In this document: in pieces, positions 9,871 through 18,300 of the stretch | Layout: the number at the start of each line of letters is the position of its first letter | Position numbering within the stretch: the first letter of the stretch is position 1 | NCBI GenBank assembly: GCA_947624225.1 | Contig: CANQJF010000005.1 | Span: 1-64,000 of the forward strand | DNA from: an uncultured Clostridia bacterium | Lineage (GTDB): Bacteria > Bacillota > Clostridia > Christensenellales > Borkfalkiaceae | DNA: 64,000 bases | Direction of reading: 5' to 3' | Program-made: the position numbers and the translations under genes | Notes under the pieces: model-generated | Told to the model about the DNA's origin: nothing | Seen by the model: only the letters and a program-made list of their open reading frames with translations | The model's database searches: none

Positions 9871-11472
9871 TTAAACTTCGATCTTTTGATACTTTCTTTG
9901 GGCCGTGAACCCAAATACAATGATATTCACGCCCGCATAGATGAGGGCGACCGACACGGCAATGAGATAGGCCATCATTTTCCCGTTTTCGATGACGCGC
10001 GGGAAGATGATGGTGCACGCACCCATGATGGCGGCGATCACAAGCCCTATGATGAGCATGTAGGTGATGTTGATCTCCTCGGCCTCGCCGTTTGCCTTGG
10101 GTTTCAGGTTGGGATTGGCGAGATTGAGGTTGATCCCGTTAAATACCAAGCCCGTGGCGAGGATCAGTTGGGAGGCGACGAGCACGCCCAACTCCGCACC
10201 GTTCACAAATTCCAATCCCCAAATGACCGCCGCACTGATGAGCAGTGCCACGGCGCTCACGCCGATATTCAAAAATCCCTTGATGAGGAGCTGTTTGCGG
10301 AAGGAGACGGGGACGAGCTTGGTGATGTAAAAATTCTTGCCTTCGACGCTGAGCACCGTGCCCGTGAACGAGCAGATCATGGCCATGAACACGGCAACCA
10401 CGAGCATGGATGCCCCGAAGTTGATGCCGGAGCCGATCTGCGCCTCCCCCACCATGGTGACAAGCCGGTTGCAGAAGAACACCATCACGGGCGTGGAGAT
10501 GGCAACGCCGAGGTAAAAATAGGAGTATGTCTTGGTGCGCATGATCTCCTTGATCCCGTTTCGGAAGATTGCAAATCCGCTCTTGTAGTTGTCGATTTCC
10601 GTGTGCTTTGGAGGGATGCCGTTGCCGCCGTTGAGGGCCTTCATGCGGAAGTTTGCAGACACCGTCCGCGCCAGCGCCACGCCGCATGCGATGAGCAATG
10701 CGCTCACCGCGAGATAGACGCCGAGCCCCAGCGCAAACCGCTCGAAGAAGATGACGTTGCCCAAATAATAGGCGGGATTATAGTATGCGTCCAATCCCCG
10801 AAGCAGACCCTCCCAGATCTCCAGCGTGCCCGTCTCCCAATTTCTGTGAATGAAGAATTGGGACAAAACGGTGAGCAGATAGTAATAGAGCGCAAAGGCC
10901 CCCACCAGGAAGAGAATAAAGACGATGAGCCTTACGATCCCATGCCGTTCAAGCAGAGACATGATGGATACTGCGGGAACGGCAATGAAGATGGAGAGGG
11001 CAAACGGGATCATCGGCATCAGCAAGACGCCGAGCAGCACTCCCAGGAGATAAGCGGCGGTGAGGCAGTGCATGGCCAAACCGAACACGATCATCACGGG
11101 GAGCAACAGGATGGCGGAATAGATGGACAAATCGATGTAGTTCAAGATCAAATATCCCGCGAACAGCTTGAACGGGCTGAGCGGGAAACGCGCCGTGATC
11201 AGGAGATCCCCCGGGCGGTAGAGCCGCCTGGTCTGCATGCCCGTCGCAACGACCGTGAGCCCCACCATGATGAGAGTGAGAAACAACTGCGCCAACTGCT
11301 TTGTCGTGACTTCGAGGCTCGCCCTTAAAACGTATGAGAGCGCCCACACGAGCGCCAATACGAGGATGACGGCAAACAGCGTGGCGAGCGCGGTCATAAT
11401 GGCGCTCGCTTTGTTGTTGTTGCGGTTGAATCCCCATTTCAGCTTGAGTTGGAGACGGATAAACTCACGCAT
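9871..11472 (-). CDS. ABC-2 type exporter permease
   Basis: A 533-residue integral membrane protein with about 12 hydrophobic segments in two halves, separated by a charged stretch around FRMKALNGGNGIPPKHTEID. The length and layout fit ABC-2 exporter permeases that pair with a single-domain ATPase. Its ATG overlaps the end of the ATPase gene by 8 bases and is preceded by GAGGAGG, so the two are translationally coupled. The giant Ig-like gene starts 14 bases after its stop. The cargo cannot be told from sequence. Export of the neighbouring surface protein is unlikely, since that protein has its own Sec-type N-terminus; a lipid, peptide or drug is possible. Confidence 0.8.
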   Translation of the reverse strand: MREFIRLQLKLKWGFNRNNNKASAIMTALATLFAVILVLALVWALSYVLRASLEVTTKQLAQLFLTLIMVGLTVVATGMQTRRLYRPGDLLITARFPLSPFKLFAGYLILNYIDLSIYSAILLLPVMIVFGLAMHCLTAAYLLGVLLGVLLMPMIPFALSIFIAVPAVSIMSLLERHGIVRLIVFILFLVGAFALYYYLLTVLSQFFIHRNWETGTLEIWEGLLRGLDAYYNPAYYLGNVIFFERFALGLGVYLAVSALLIACGVALARTVSANFRMKALNGGNGIPPKHTEIDNYKSGFAIFRNGIKEIMRTKTYSYFYLGVAISTPVMVFFCNRLVTMVGEAQIGSGINFGASMLVVAVFMAMICSFTGTVLSVEGKNFYITKLVPVSFRKQLLIKGFLNIGVSAVALLISAAVIWGLEFVNGAELGVLVASQLILATGLVFNGINLNLANPNLKPKANGEAEEINITYMLIIGLVIAAIMGACTIIFPRVIENGKMMAYLIAVSVALIYAGVNIIVFGFTAQRKYQKIEV

Positions 11473-12349
11473 TGGGGTCCTCCTCGGAGTTCCTGTCTAT
11501 CGGTTGGCGGGGTGCCTGTCCGGGCGCAACGGAGGGATAGCCGGGATAGTACGCGGGATACGGAAATGGAACGAACTGCGCGGGCATGGTGGCCGCGGGT
11601 GCTGTGGGAGCCCCCTGTTTTTCGGCGCTCTTCGCCCCGCGCATGCCGTTCAACTGCATATAATATCCGTCGATGTCGAAATTCTCCTCCTCTCTGAGGT
11701 CGACGATGTTCGCGATCCTGCCCTTCTTGATGAAGATGACTCTGTCGCACGTCTTGCGGACGACCTCGAGATTGTGCGTGGAGAAGAGTACGGTGTGCTT
11801 TGCGTCCGCATAGTTGCGGATGAATTTACACAGCAACATCATCGTCTGGTGATCCAGACCGACCATGGGTTCATCCAAGATCCAAAGTTTGGGATCGTGC
11901 ACGAGGGAACCCAAAATGCAGATCTTCTGCCGCATGCCGTGTGAATATCCCGCGATCTGCGAATCCAGCGCATATTGGATATCAAACCGCTTGGCGAGGT
12001 CCTTAGTCGCATACGCTTTCTGGGAGATGGTCGCGCCGTATAGGCTGCCCATGTAGTTGATATATTCCCTGCCCGTCAATTTCTCGTAAACGGAGTGGTC
12101 GTCGGGAACATAGCCGATGAGCTTTTTTGCCTTCTCGGGCTGCTTGACGACATCGTATCCCCCCACCTTGATCGCTCCCTCCGTGAAGGGCAGCACCCCG
12201 ATGATGCTCTTGATGATCGTGGATTTCCCCGCGCCGTTGCTTCCGACGAGCCCGACCACCTCTCCCGTCGATAGGGAAAAGTTGATCTGGTAAGCGGAAT
12301 AGTTCTTGTTATTGCGATATTTCTTAGAAAAATCAATTACTTCCAACAT
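11465..12349 (-). CDS. ABC exporter ATP-binding protein
   Basis: A 294-residue ATPase. Walker A is GSNGAGKST, the signature region is YSHGMRQKICIL (a variant of LSGGQ), Walker B is LWILDEPMVGLD, and the switch His is in STHNLEV. After the nucleotide-binding domain there is a ~60-residue Pro/Ala/Tyr-rich tail (PAQFVPFPYPAYYPGYPS), unusual for this family. The start at 12349 (MLEVIDFSKKY) matches the usual N-terminus; the frame stays open further upstream but that part reads as leader. It energises the adjacent permease. The promoter that most plausibly drives this operon lies inside the invertible segment at 12486-12599. Confidence 0.88.
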   Translation of the reverse strand: MLEVIDFSKKYRNNKNYSAYQINFSLSTGEVVGLVGSNGAGKSTIIKSIIGVLPFTEGAIKVGGYDVVKQPEKAKKLIGYVPDDHSVYEKLTGREYINYMGSLYGATISQKAYATKDLAKRFDIQYALDSQIAGYSHGMRQKICILGSLVHDPKLWILDEPMVGLDHQTMMLLCKFIRNYADAKHTVLFSTHNLEVVRKTCDRVIFIKKGRIANIVDLREEENFDIDGYYMQLNGMRGAKSAEKQGAPTAPAATMPAQFVPFPYPAYYPGYPSVAPGQAPRQPIDRNSEEDPNA

Positions 12350-12459
12350 AACATTCTCTCGCACAATAGCTTTTTGACAATGACACAATGATTTGTATTG
12401 TCCTGCCTCCTTAGCTTGCCTCCCGGAAATTTTTTTATGAACCAATGACGGCCGAGGAT

Positions 12460-12485
12460 GTACATAGATTCGTGTAATCTATGTA
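12460..12485 (+). repeat. Inverted repeat L, putative recombination site
   Basis: G + TACATAGATT-CGTGT-AATCTATGTA. It is itself an interrupted palindrome (10-base arms, asymmetric 5-base centre), the layout of tyrosine-recombinase core sites such as loxP or FRT. Its exact reverse complement occurs at 12600-12625. Confidence 0.75.
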
Positions 12486-12512
12486 TCACCCCGCCAAATA
12501 GTTCACAGGTTG

Positions 12513-12541
12513 ATTTTACCCCTTTGCCCAAAAAAGGGCAA
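12513..12541 (-). promoter_or_regulatory. Promoter inside the invertible segment
   Basis: On the minus strand TTGCCC (12541-12536), a 17-base spacer, and TAAAAT (12518-12513). It points toward the exporter/Ig-protein operon. The -35 box lies in a hairpin (TTGCCC-TTTTTT-GGGCAA). Inversion between the two flanking repeats would turn it toward the recombinase side. Confidence 0.5.
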
Positions 12542-12599
12542 CTAATTGACCGTGACACCTATCTCAGTGTCGAAATTTTTTCGTTTTTGTCATTTTATG

Positions 12600-12625
12600 T
12601 ACATAGATTACACGAATCTATGTAC
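12600..12625 (-). repeat. Inverted repeat R, putative recombination site
   Basis: TACATAGATT-ACACG-AATCTATGTA + C, the exact reverse complement of the 26 bases at 12460-12485, with 114 bases between the two sites. Confidence 0.75.
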
Positions 12626-12640
12626 TTTTTTATAATATAT

Positions 12641-12715
12641 TTAAAACTTAACAACATTGAGATTCACCGCATCCGTGTACAAGATTGAAAATTTGTCAGA
12701 AAATATTTCTTTCAT
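12641..12715 (-). CDS. Possible 24-residue peptide
   Basis: ATG at 12715 preceded by AAGGGGAG at a good distance, reading MKEIFSDKFSILY... and stopping at 12641 just before inverted repeat R. I do not recognise it. It could be a short leader peptide, a remnant, or chance in A/T-rich DNA. It lies between the recombinase gene and the invertible segment, on the same strand. Confidence 0.25.
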   Translation of the reverse strand: MKEIFSDKFSILYTDAVNLNVVKF

Positions 12716-12785
12716 TGCCCAAACTCCCCTTGTTTTATTCATTCTTTTAGAATTACTTTTTTTGTCGGCGCCTCTCTTCATGCCG

Positions 12786-13697
12786 TTACATGAGCAGCTT
12801 GCCGACCTTGTTCATCATCTCCGTCTTGTGTTCGAAGAGCGAGTGCGTGTAGCGCTGCAACGTGATGACGGGATTCTTGTGCCCCAAGATCTCGGCGAGC
12901 GTTTTCACGTCCATCCCCACCTCCAGCGCGCGCGTGGCAAAAGTGTGCCGAAGTGCATGAAATCCTCTGTGCGCCACGCCGATCCTGCGGAGCACTCTTT
13001 CAAAAGTCCTTTGATAGGAGCGTATCTGCGCGCCGTATTCTGTCCTCCCCGTCACCACAAACTGCCCCCGCGTCTCCCGTTTCAATTCCCGCAAATAGAC
13101 GGTGACCTGTTTGGGCAGGGGGATGACCCGCTCCGAGCTCAGCGTCTTGGTCGTATCGAAAATCTTGCAATAATGGCCGTTTTCCCAGCCGTCGTGGCAG
13201 GATTTTGTGACCGCCAACGTTCCCTTTCGGAGGTCGACATCCTCCCACGTGAGCGCGAGGAGCTCGCCGATGCGGAGCCCCGTGTAGAGACAGAGCAAGA
13301 TCCCGAAGAGGTAGGGCGAGCGGCTCTCCAAGATATATTTTTCTATCTTTCTCTGCTCTTCCTTGCAAAAACAGGAGACCTTGCCCGCCCGTGCCTTGGG
13401 GCGGACGATGGCGCCCGAAAACTGCTTCTCCGCAACGCCGAGCGCAACGGCCTTTTTCAGAGACGCCCCCAACACGGAGAGGATCCCTTTCACCGTATTT
13501 GCCGCCAAATTTTTGCCGCTCAGCGAGGCCGAAAATTTTTGCAATTCCACCGCCGTGAGCGCGTTCATGTCATAGTCGCCGAGCGCCGGCACGAGATATC
13601 TTTGCGCATGAGAACGGTATTTTCGATAAGTCCTGTCCTTTGCCGCGACCTTGACATAGAGTTCCAGCCAAATGTTGATCCATTCCTTGTACTTCAT
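12786..13697 (-). CDS. Tyrosine recombinase (phage-integrase family)
   Basis: 303 residues. Residues ~1-95 form the SAM-like core-binding domain (WINIWLELYVKVAAKDRTYRKY...). The catalytic domain has the full set: R142 (TGLRIGE), K184 (DTTKTLSSER), H247-x-x-R250 (HALRHTF), H273 (LGHKN) and the nucleophile Y283 (QRYTH). Start at 13697, because AAGGAGG lies just upstream; the open frame before it is non-coding. There is no excisionase, relaxase or phage gene nearby, so it is not obviously part of an integrated element. Its position next to a 26-bp inverted-repeat pair flanking a promoter suggests a local DNA invertase role, as with RecV or Mpi-type recombinases. That role is inference. It may instead be a leftover integrase. 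Confidence 0.9.
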   Translation of the reverse strand: MKYKEWINIWLELYVKVAAKDRTYRKYRSHAQRYLVPALGDYDMNALTAVELQKFSASLSGKNLAANTVKGILSVLGASLKKAVALGVAEKQFSGAIVRPKARAGKVSCFCKEEQRKIEKYILESRSPYLFGILLCLYTGLRIGELLALTWEDVDLRKGTLAVTKSCHDGWENGHYCKIFDTTKTLSSERVIPLPKQVTVYLRELKRETRGQFVVTGRTEYGAQIRSYQRTFERVLRRIGVAHRGFHALRHTFATRALEVGMDVKTLAEILGHKNPVITLQRYTHSLFEHKTEMMNKVGKLLM

Positions 13698-13840
13698 TGT
13701 TTCCTCCTTGTTGTCGGGCTCGTTCCGTGTCCGCGGAAGAGCTTTTTGCGCTTTCAATAAAAATGACCGCCCGACATTTCGTTGGACGGTTGCCTGTGAT
13801 GTTGCGAACGGGTTTTCCCCGGGGACAATTTAAGCAAAAA

Positions 13841-13862
13841 CAGCGAGGGTGTCCCCTCGCTG
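13841..13862 (-). terminator. Rho-independent terminator
   Basis: CAGCGAGGG pairs with CCCTCGCTG and the minus strand continues TTTTTGC. It is a second stop behind gap, or it insulates the recombinase gene. Confidence 0.65.
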
Positions 13863-13953
13863 TCATGTTCAGTCTGTGCGGCCGCATGCGCTGCTTTCGG
13901 GTTTTCCCGTCTCGGGGAGACTTCCCGTGCAAAGACGGGCACTTGCGGCAGAA

Positions 13954-13985
13954 AAAAACAGCGGGGAGATCTCCTCGCTGTTTTT
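13954..13985 (-). terminator. Terminator after gap
   Basis: CAGCGGGGAG/CTCCTCGCTG stem, with five or more As on one side and Ts on the other, so it can work in both directions. It lies about 40 bases past the gap stop codon. Confidence 0.75.
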
Positions 13986-14025
13986 GGGTCATGCGCCCGA
14001 GGGCGCCTTGGTTGCGGGTTGTGGA

Positions 14026-15045
14026 TTACAGCTCGGCAAAGTACTTGATGGTGCGGACCATCTGCGAGGTGTAGCTGTTCTCATTGTCATACCAAGCAAC
14101 GACCTGAACCTGATAGGTGTCGTCGTCGATCTTGGTGACCATGGTCTGGGTCGCATCGAAGAGGGAGCCGTAAGTGATGCCGATGATATCGGAGGAGACG
14201 AGCAGCTCTTCGGTGTAGCCGAAAGAAGCGGAAGCGGCGGCTTTCATGGCGTCGTTGATGCTCTGCTTGGTGATGTCCTTCCCCTTGACGACGGCGACGA
14301 GAATGGTCGTGGAGCCGGTGGGAACGGGAACGCGCTGCGCGCTGCCGATGAGCTTGCCGTTGAGGGCGGGGATGACGAGACCGATGGCCTTTGCGGCGCC
14401 CGTGGAGTTGGGAACGATGTTGACCGCTGCGGCGCGGGCTCTTCTGAGGTCACCCTTGCGGTGAGGCCCGTCGAGCACCATCTGGTCGCCCGTGAAAGCG
14501 TGAACGGTGGTCATGATGCCCGAAACGATGGGATAAGCATTGTTGAGGGCATTCGCCATGGGTGCAAGGCAGTTGGTCGTGCAGCTGGCGGCGGAGATGA
14601 TGGTATCGCTCTTCTTCAAGGTCTTTTCGTTGACGCCATAGACGATGGTGGGAAGATCGTTGCCCGCGGGTGCGGAGATGACGACTTTCTTGGCGCCTGC
14701 CTGGATGTGCGCTTCGCTCTTTGCCTTGGAGGTATAGAAGCCGGTGCACTCCAAAACGACGTCTACGCCGAGAGCGCCCCAAGGAAGGTCGGCAGCGTTC
14801 TTCTCTTCATAGATCTTGATGGTCTTGCCGTCGACGGTGAGCGTTCTCTCCTCGTCGTTGGCGGAGACGGTGTGGCCCTCGTATCTGCCCTGCGCACTGT
14901 CATATTTGAGAAGATGCGCAAGCATGGTGGGGCTGGTGAGGTCGTTGATGGCGACGATCTCATACCCTTCGGCATTAAACATCTGTCTGAATGCGAGACG
15001 GCCGATGCGACCGAAGCCGTTGATTGCAACTTTTACGTTTGCCAT
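14026..15045 (-). CDS. gap: Glyceraldehyde-3-phosphate dehydrogenase, type I
   Basis: 339 residues. It oxidises glyceraldehyde-3-phosphate to 1,3-bisphosphoglycerate with NAD and phosphate, in cytosolic glycolysis. The N-terminal Rossmann motif is [15 protein letters not shown]. The active site is [12 protein letters not shown] with the catalytic Cys. The following [14 protein letters not shown] holds the catalytic His. The phosphate-binding region is [21 protein letters not shown] and the C-terminus is [13 protein letters not shown], all in the usual order and length. Start ATG at 15045 with CGGAGGA upstream. It is monocistronic, with its own promoter (15106-15134) and a double terminator. 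Confidence 0.98.
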   Translation of the reverse strand: MANVKVAINGFGRIGRLAFRQMFNAEGYEIVAINDLTSPTMLAHLLKYDSAQGRYEGHTVSANDEERTLTVDGKTIKIYEEKNAADLPWGALGVDVVLECTGFYTSKAKSEAHIQAGAKKVVISAPAGNDLPTIVYGVNEKTLKKSDTIISAASCTTNCLAPMANALNNAYPIVSGIMTTVHAFTGDQMVLDGPHRKGDLRRARAAAVNIVPNSTGAAKAIGLVIPALNGKLIGSAQRVPVPTGSTTILVAVVKGKDITKQSINDAMKAAASASFGYTEELLVSSDIIGITYGSLFDATQTMVTKIDDDTYQVQVVAWYDNENSYTSQMVRTIKYFAEL

Positions 15046-15105
15046 GGTGATTCATTCCTCCGAAAAAATTCTTTGGCGCCCTTGGGCGTCTTATTACCAT
15101 GGAAT

Positions 15106-15134
15106 ATTATACCACGCTTTTTTGCGTACGTCAA
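15106..15134 (-). promoter_or_regulatory. gap promoter
   Basis: Minus strand: TTGACG (15134-15129), 17 bases, TATAAT (15111-15106). The ~55-base leader contains a small stem (GACGCCC/GGGCGCC). Confidence 0.8.
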
Positions 15135-15189
15135 TGCTTTTTTTCGAATTTTTCCGGTCGTAAATTGGGCAATTTGCACGAGAACGCTC

Positions 15190-15236
15190 TTTCTCCCCAA
15201 AGCCTCCTCCCGAGGGGGCCTTGGGTTACGGCTGTC
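15190..15236. repeat. Palindromic repeat fragment
   Basis: CTCCTCCCGAGGGGGCCTTGGGTTACGGCTGTCATA. Its complement (TATGACAGC-GTAACCCAAG) recurs near 24866-24890, placing it in the same non-coding repeat family. Confidence 0.5.
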
Positions 15237-15258
15237 ATAAGAGAATGCGCTCAAAAAC

Positions 15259-15284
15259 GCGGGCGGGACTTTCGCCCCGCCCGC
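15259..15284 (-). terminator. Terminator of the large lipoprotein gene
   Basis: GCGGGCGGG pairs with CCCGCCCGC, and the minus strand continues GTTTTTGAG. It lies 27 bases beyond the stop codon of the 1,988-residue lipoprotein. Confidence 0.85.
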
Positions 15285-15310
15285 GCGCATTCAGTTCAAA
15301 TGATTTTTAA

Positions 15311-18300
15311 TCATAAAACTTCCTCGTCAATAAATTCAACAGTAAGATTTCCGTTCTCGTCCACGTTGATGTTGAAAAAGAAGTTCACATAGGAGGAGTA
15401 ACCAAGTTCTTCGGGATCGCCGCAAACTGCATAATTTGCGCCATCGATCCAATCCGCAGAATACTGATTTGTAATCGTCAACCCTTCATAAATTTCTCCT
15501 ATGTGTTTTTCCAAACCGACAACGGAGAATTTGTTATGCGAATCGACAATGATCTCCAAGCGGAAGTCACCTGCCTCAACAGTCGTTATGGTTGGAATGT
15601 TCACCGTATTGGCTTCGGTATTTACCACATAATAGATCGTCTCTTCCCCGGAAACAACGATGATGCTATCCTGCAAAGTGGAGCTTTCCAGAAGTGATGC
15701 CGAAACCTCTTTCCCCTCCATCTTCATTCTATAAAGGACGAATTCATTCGCTCCATCCAAATAATAGGTAATTTCAACTCCGAGTTTTTCATCGTTCAAC
15801 ACAATGCAGTCATAAGCAAAAATCCTGAATGTGGGATTTCCAATTATAACTTCGTATATGGTCTCATCTCCGTGGACAAGATACTTCTTCAAATCGAGAG
15901 TGCTCACAAATTCCGTGTACTTTGCTTCGCCGACCGTAAGTTCAAGCGTTTGGATCTCATTGTTCTCGTCCACGACAACGTGCAAAGTGCCCTGTATATC
16001 ATCCTCTTCCGCCGAATGAAGGGTTCGTTCGAGGATGACGAATGTCGACGTCCCCTCTGCCGCATTCACGGTGAGAGCGTAACGGTTCCCGTCCTTGACA
16101 ATCGTATAGACACCGTCTTGCTCGCTCACATCCTCGGCCGAAATCTTGGTATAGGTGTTGTCATCCAAAACGCAGGTATACAGCGCCATGAAGCTGCCGT
16201 CGGCATTGAGGAACGCCACCGAGGAAATGCCATAGAGCACGCCGTCGGTGGAATTGCCCACGATGCCGTTCACCTTGGTCATCTCACAGGTGAGATCGGC
16301 AAGATCGCTGAACGCAAATGTGTAGCAGGCCGCGTAGCGATGGTCGTAAATGAGATAGGTAAACACGCGCCCCTCGGAGGAGACTTCGAAGAACTCCGTC
16401 CGCTCGGAGAGTTCCACTTCCTCATCCCCCTGCACAAAATAGAGGAGCATGCTCGTGATCTCGCCCGTCTGGTTGTTTTGGTTGACGGCGAGGCGGAGAT
16501 TATCCGCGGAGAATTCAAAGACGGTGCGCTTTTCCAGAGTATAAGTATAGCCGAAGCTGCCGGCTTCCTGTCCCGCGGCCGCCTCCGTGAGGATGAACGT
16601 GAAGAGATAGCTGTACCCGTTGAAGAGAACGGGCTCCGCCGTAATCGTGCCGTCTTTCTGCTTTTCCACGGGGACCAGCACCCCGGTGAGTGCAACGTCA
16701 TTTGCGTCGCGGATGGAAAGAATGCGGAAGGAGGCGGTCAGATCCGTCCCGTCCTCGTTGTTGCGCGCAACCGTGAGCACGCTGCCGTCCTCTGCCTCGT
16801 AGAAAGTGGGAACGGGGATGAAAGCCGAGCTCCCCATATCAAACGTCATCCCGGAATACAGGTCGATGTGGTAGCGATATCCGTTCCAATCCATCTCGAA
16901 GAGGATGGAACTGTTTTCATCCGTGCAGGAGATTCGCACCGTCACGTCATGGTCGGTCCCCTCTTTCGTATACTTCGCGGGCGCGGTGTAGAGCACGCCG
17001 GGGATGGCATAGACATCGGCATCGGCGGGCGTAAAGACGAGCTTTTCGCTCTCCGAATCCCACTTCGTCATCGTCAGTTCCGCGCCGGCCTTGGTGAATT
17101 CATAGCCATTGTAGAGTTTATTCGTGAACTTGCCGTCTTTGGAGAACGTCCCGCCCTCGGTCGTCGTGTACGTCTTTGCCTCGGGGTCGAACGTGTAGAG
17201 CGTGAGGTTGCCCTCCGCGTCGATTTCATAGGCGCCGAATTGACGGGTTTGATTGGGAATCACTTGCTTGGCGATGACGTTGAAGTCGATCAGATAGATG
17301 CCGTCGTAGTAGTAATAATACGTCCCGTCATACTCCGTTGCCGTGCCGACGTACGGGTTGTATTTTGCCCATGCCTCGTCTGCATAGAAAGCCTTGACCT
17401 CGGACATGGTAGGCACCTTGATCGTGTAGTTGGTCACACCGGCAAAGAGATCTTCACACACGTCGGCGGGCACCGTCTTTCCGCCGAGGACAAGCATGAG
17501 CGGAACTTGGTCGTAGCCCGCGGAGCGCTCAAAGACGCCCGCAACGTGCTCCTCAGAGGTGCCGAGTTGGACGAGGTGTTCGCCGAGCGTCACGCATTCG
17601 AGCATGAAGCAATCGAAGAACACGCCCTCATAGATATTTTCGATGGCGGGAAGTTCCACCGTCGTGAGTTCATGGCAATCGCTGAACGCCGACGAGTAGA
17701 CCGTCTTGACGCGCTCGAAGCCGATCTCCGTGAGCGATTCGCAGAGGTGGAACGCGTTCTCGCCGATGGTTTCCAGCGCATTCATGGAGACGGCGGAAAG
17801 CTCGATGCAGGCATAGAAAGCATTGTCTCCCACCGTCTTGACAAGCGCGCCCGTGACGCTTTTCAGCTCTTCACAGCCGTTGAAAGCGTTGTTGCCCACC
17901 GTGACGACGTCTTTGAGGTCGACCGACGTAATCGCCGCGCCCTCGTAGTCCGAGCCCATGACGTGCTCGGAGAAAGCCAGCTCGGCAATCGTCTTGATGC
18001 CCTCCGTGATGACGATGTCTTTCGTGCTACCGCCGAGGTACTTGACGAGGACGTCGCCGTCCGTGAGAAAGCCCGTGGTGTGCACTTCGAAAGACTTCTC
18101 CGCGCCCAGCTTGATGTAGACGATGCCGTCCAGATTGTCCGCCGCAAATGCGTAGACGTGTTGGGAACGCTTCTCGTATTCGCCCTGATAGGTGATCCCA
18201 TAGACGTCGGTGTAGTAGGCGTCGCCGAATCCGTTGAACGTGAAGTATTCACGGCGCGCCGACTTGTAGGTATCCGCCGCCTCGTCTTTCACGCGGTAGA

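Larger units (their letters stand above)
12350..12785. other. Switch region between exporter operon and recombinase
   Basis: An A/T-rich spacer of 436 bases. It contains, from left to right: an imperfect dyad GACAAT...ATTGTC (12376-12402), inverted repeat L (12460-12485), a promoter facing the exporter operon (12513-12541), inverted repeat R (12600-12625), and a possible 24-codon frame (12641-12715). There is no other gene. Confidence 0.7.
13698..14025. other. Gene-free spacer with two related terminators
   Basis: It holds two hairpins built on the same stem (CAGCGAGG / CCTCGCTG), at 13841-13862 and 13954-13985, about 110 bases apart. Between them is another dyad (CCCGTCTCGGGGAGACTTCCCGTG...GACGGG). 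No gene was found. A small RNA between the two terminators is conceivable but unsupported. Confidence 0.5.

Noticed and set aside
9857..10018. Longer N-terminus for the giant Ig-like protein
   Set aside because: It would overlap the permease gene for about 150 bases and bury the signal sequence; the ATG at 9856 has its own ribosome site.
9871..12349. ABC exporter as a dedicated secretion system for the giant protein
   Set aside because: The giant protein has a Sec-type N-terminus, and no double-Gly leader or type I secretion partner is present; co-location alone does not show it.
12786..13697. Recombinase as the integrase of an integrated phage or conjugative element
   Set aside because: No phage, relaxase, excisionase or replication genes flank it, and no tRNA or long direct repeats mark element ends. 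Kept only as an alternative.
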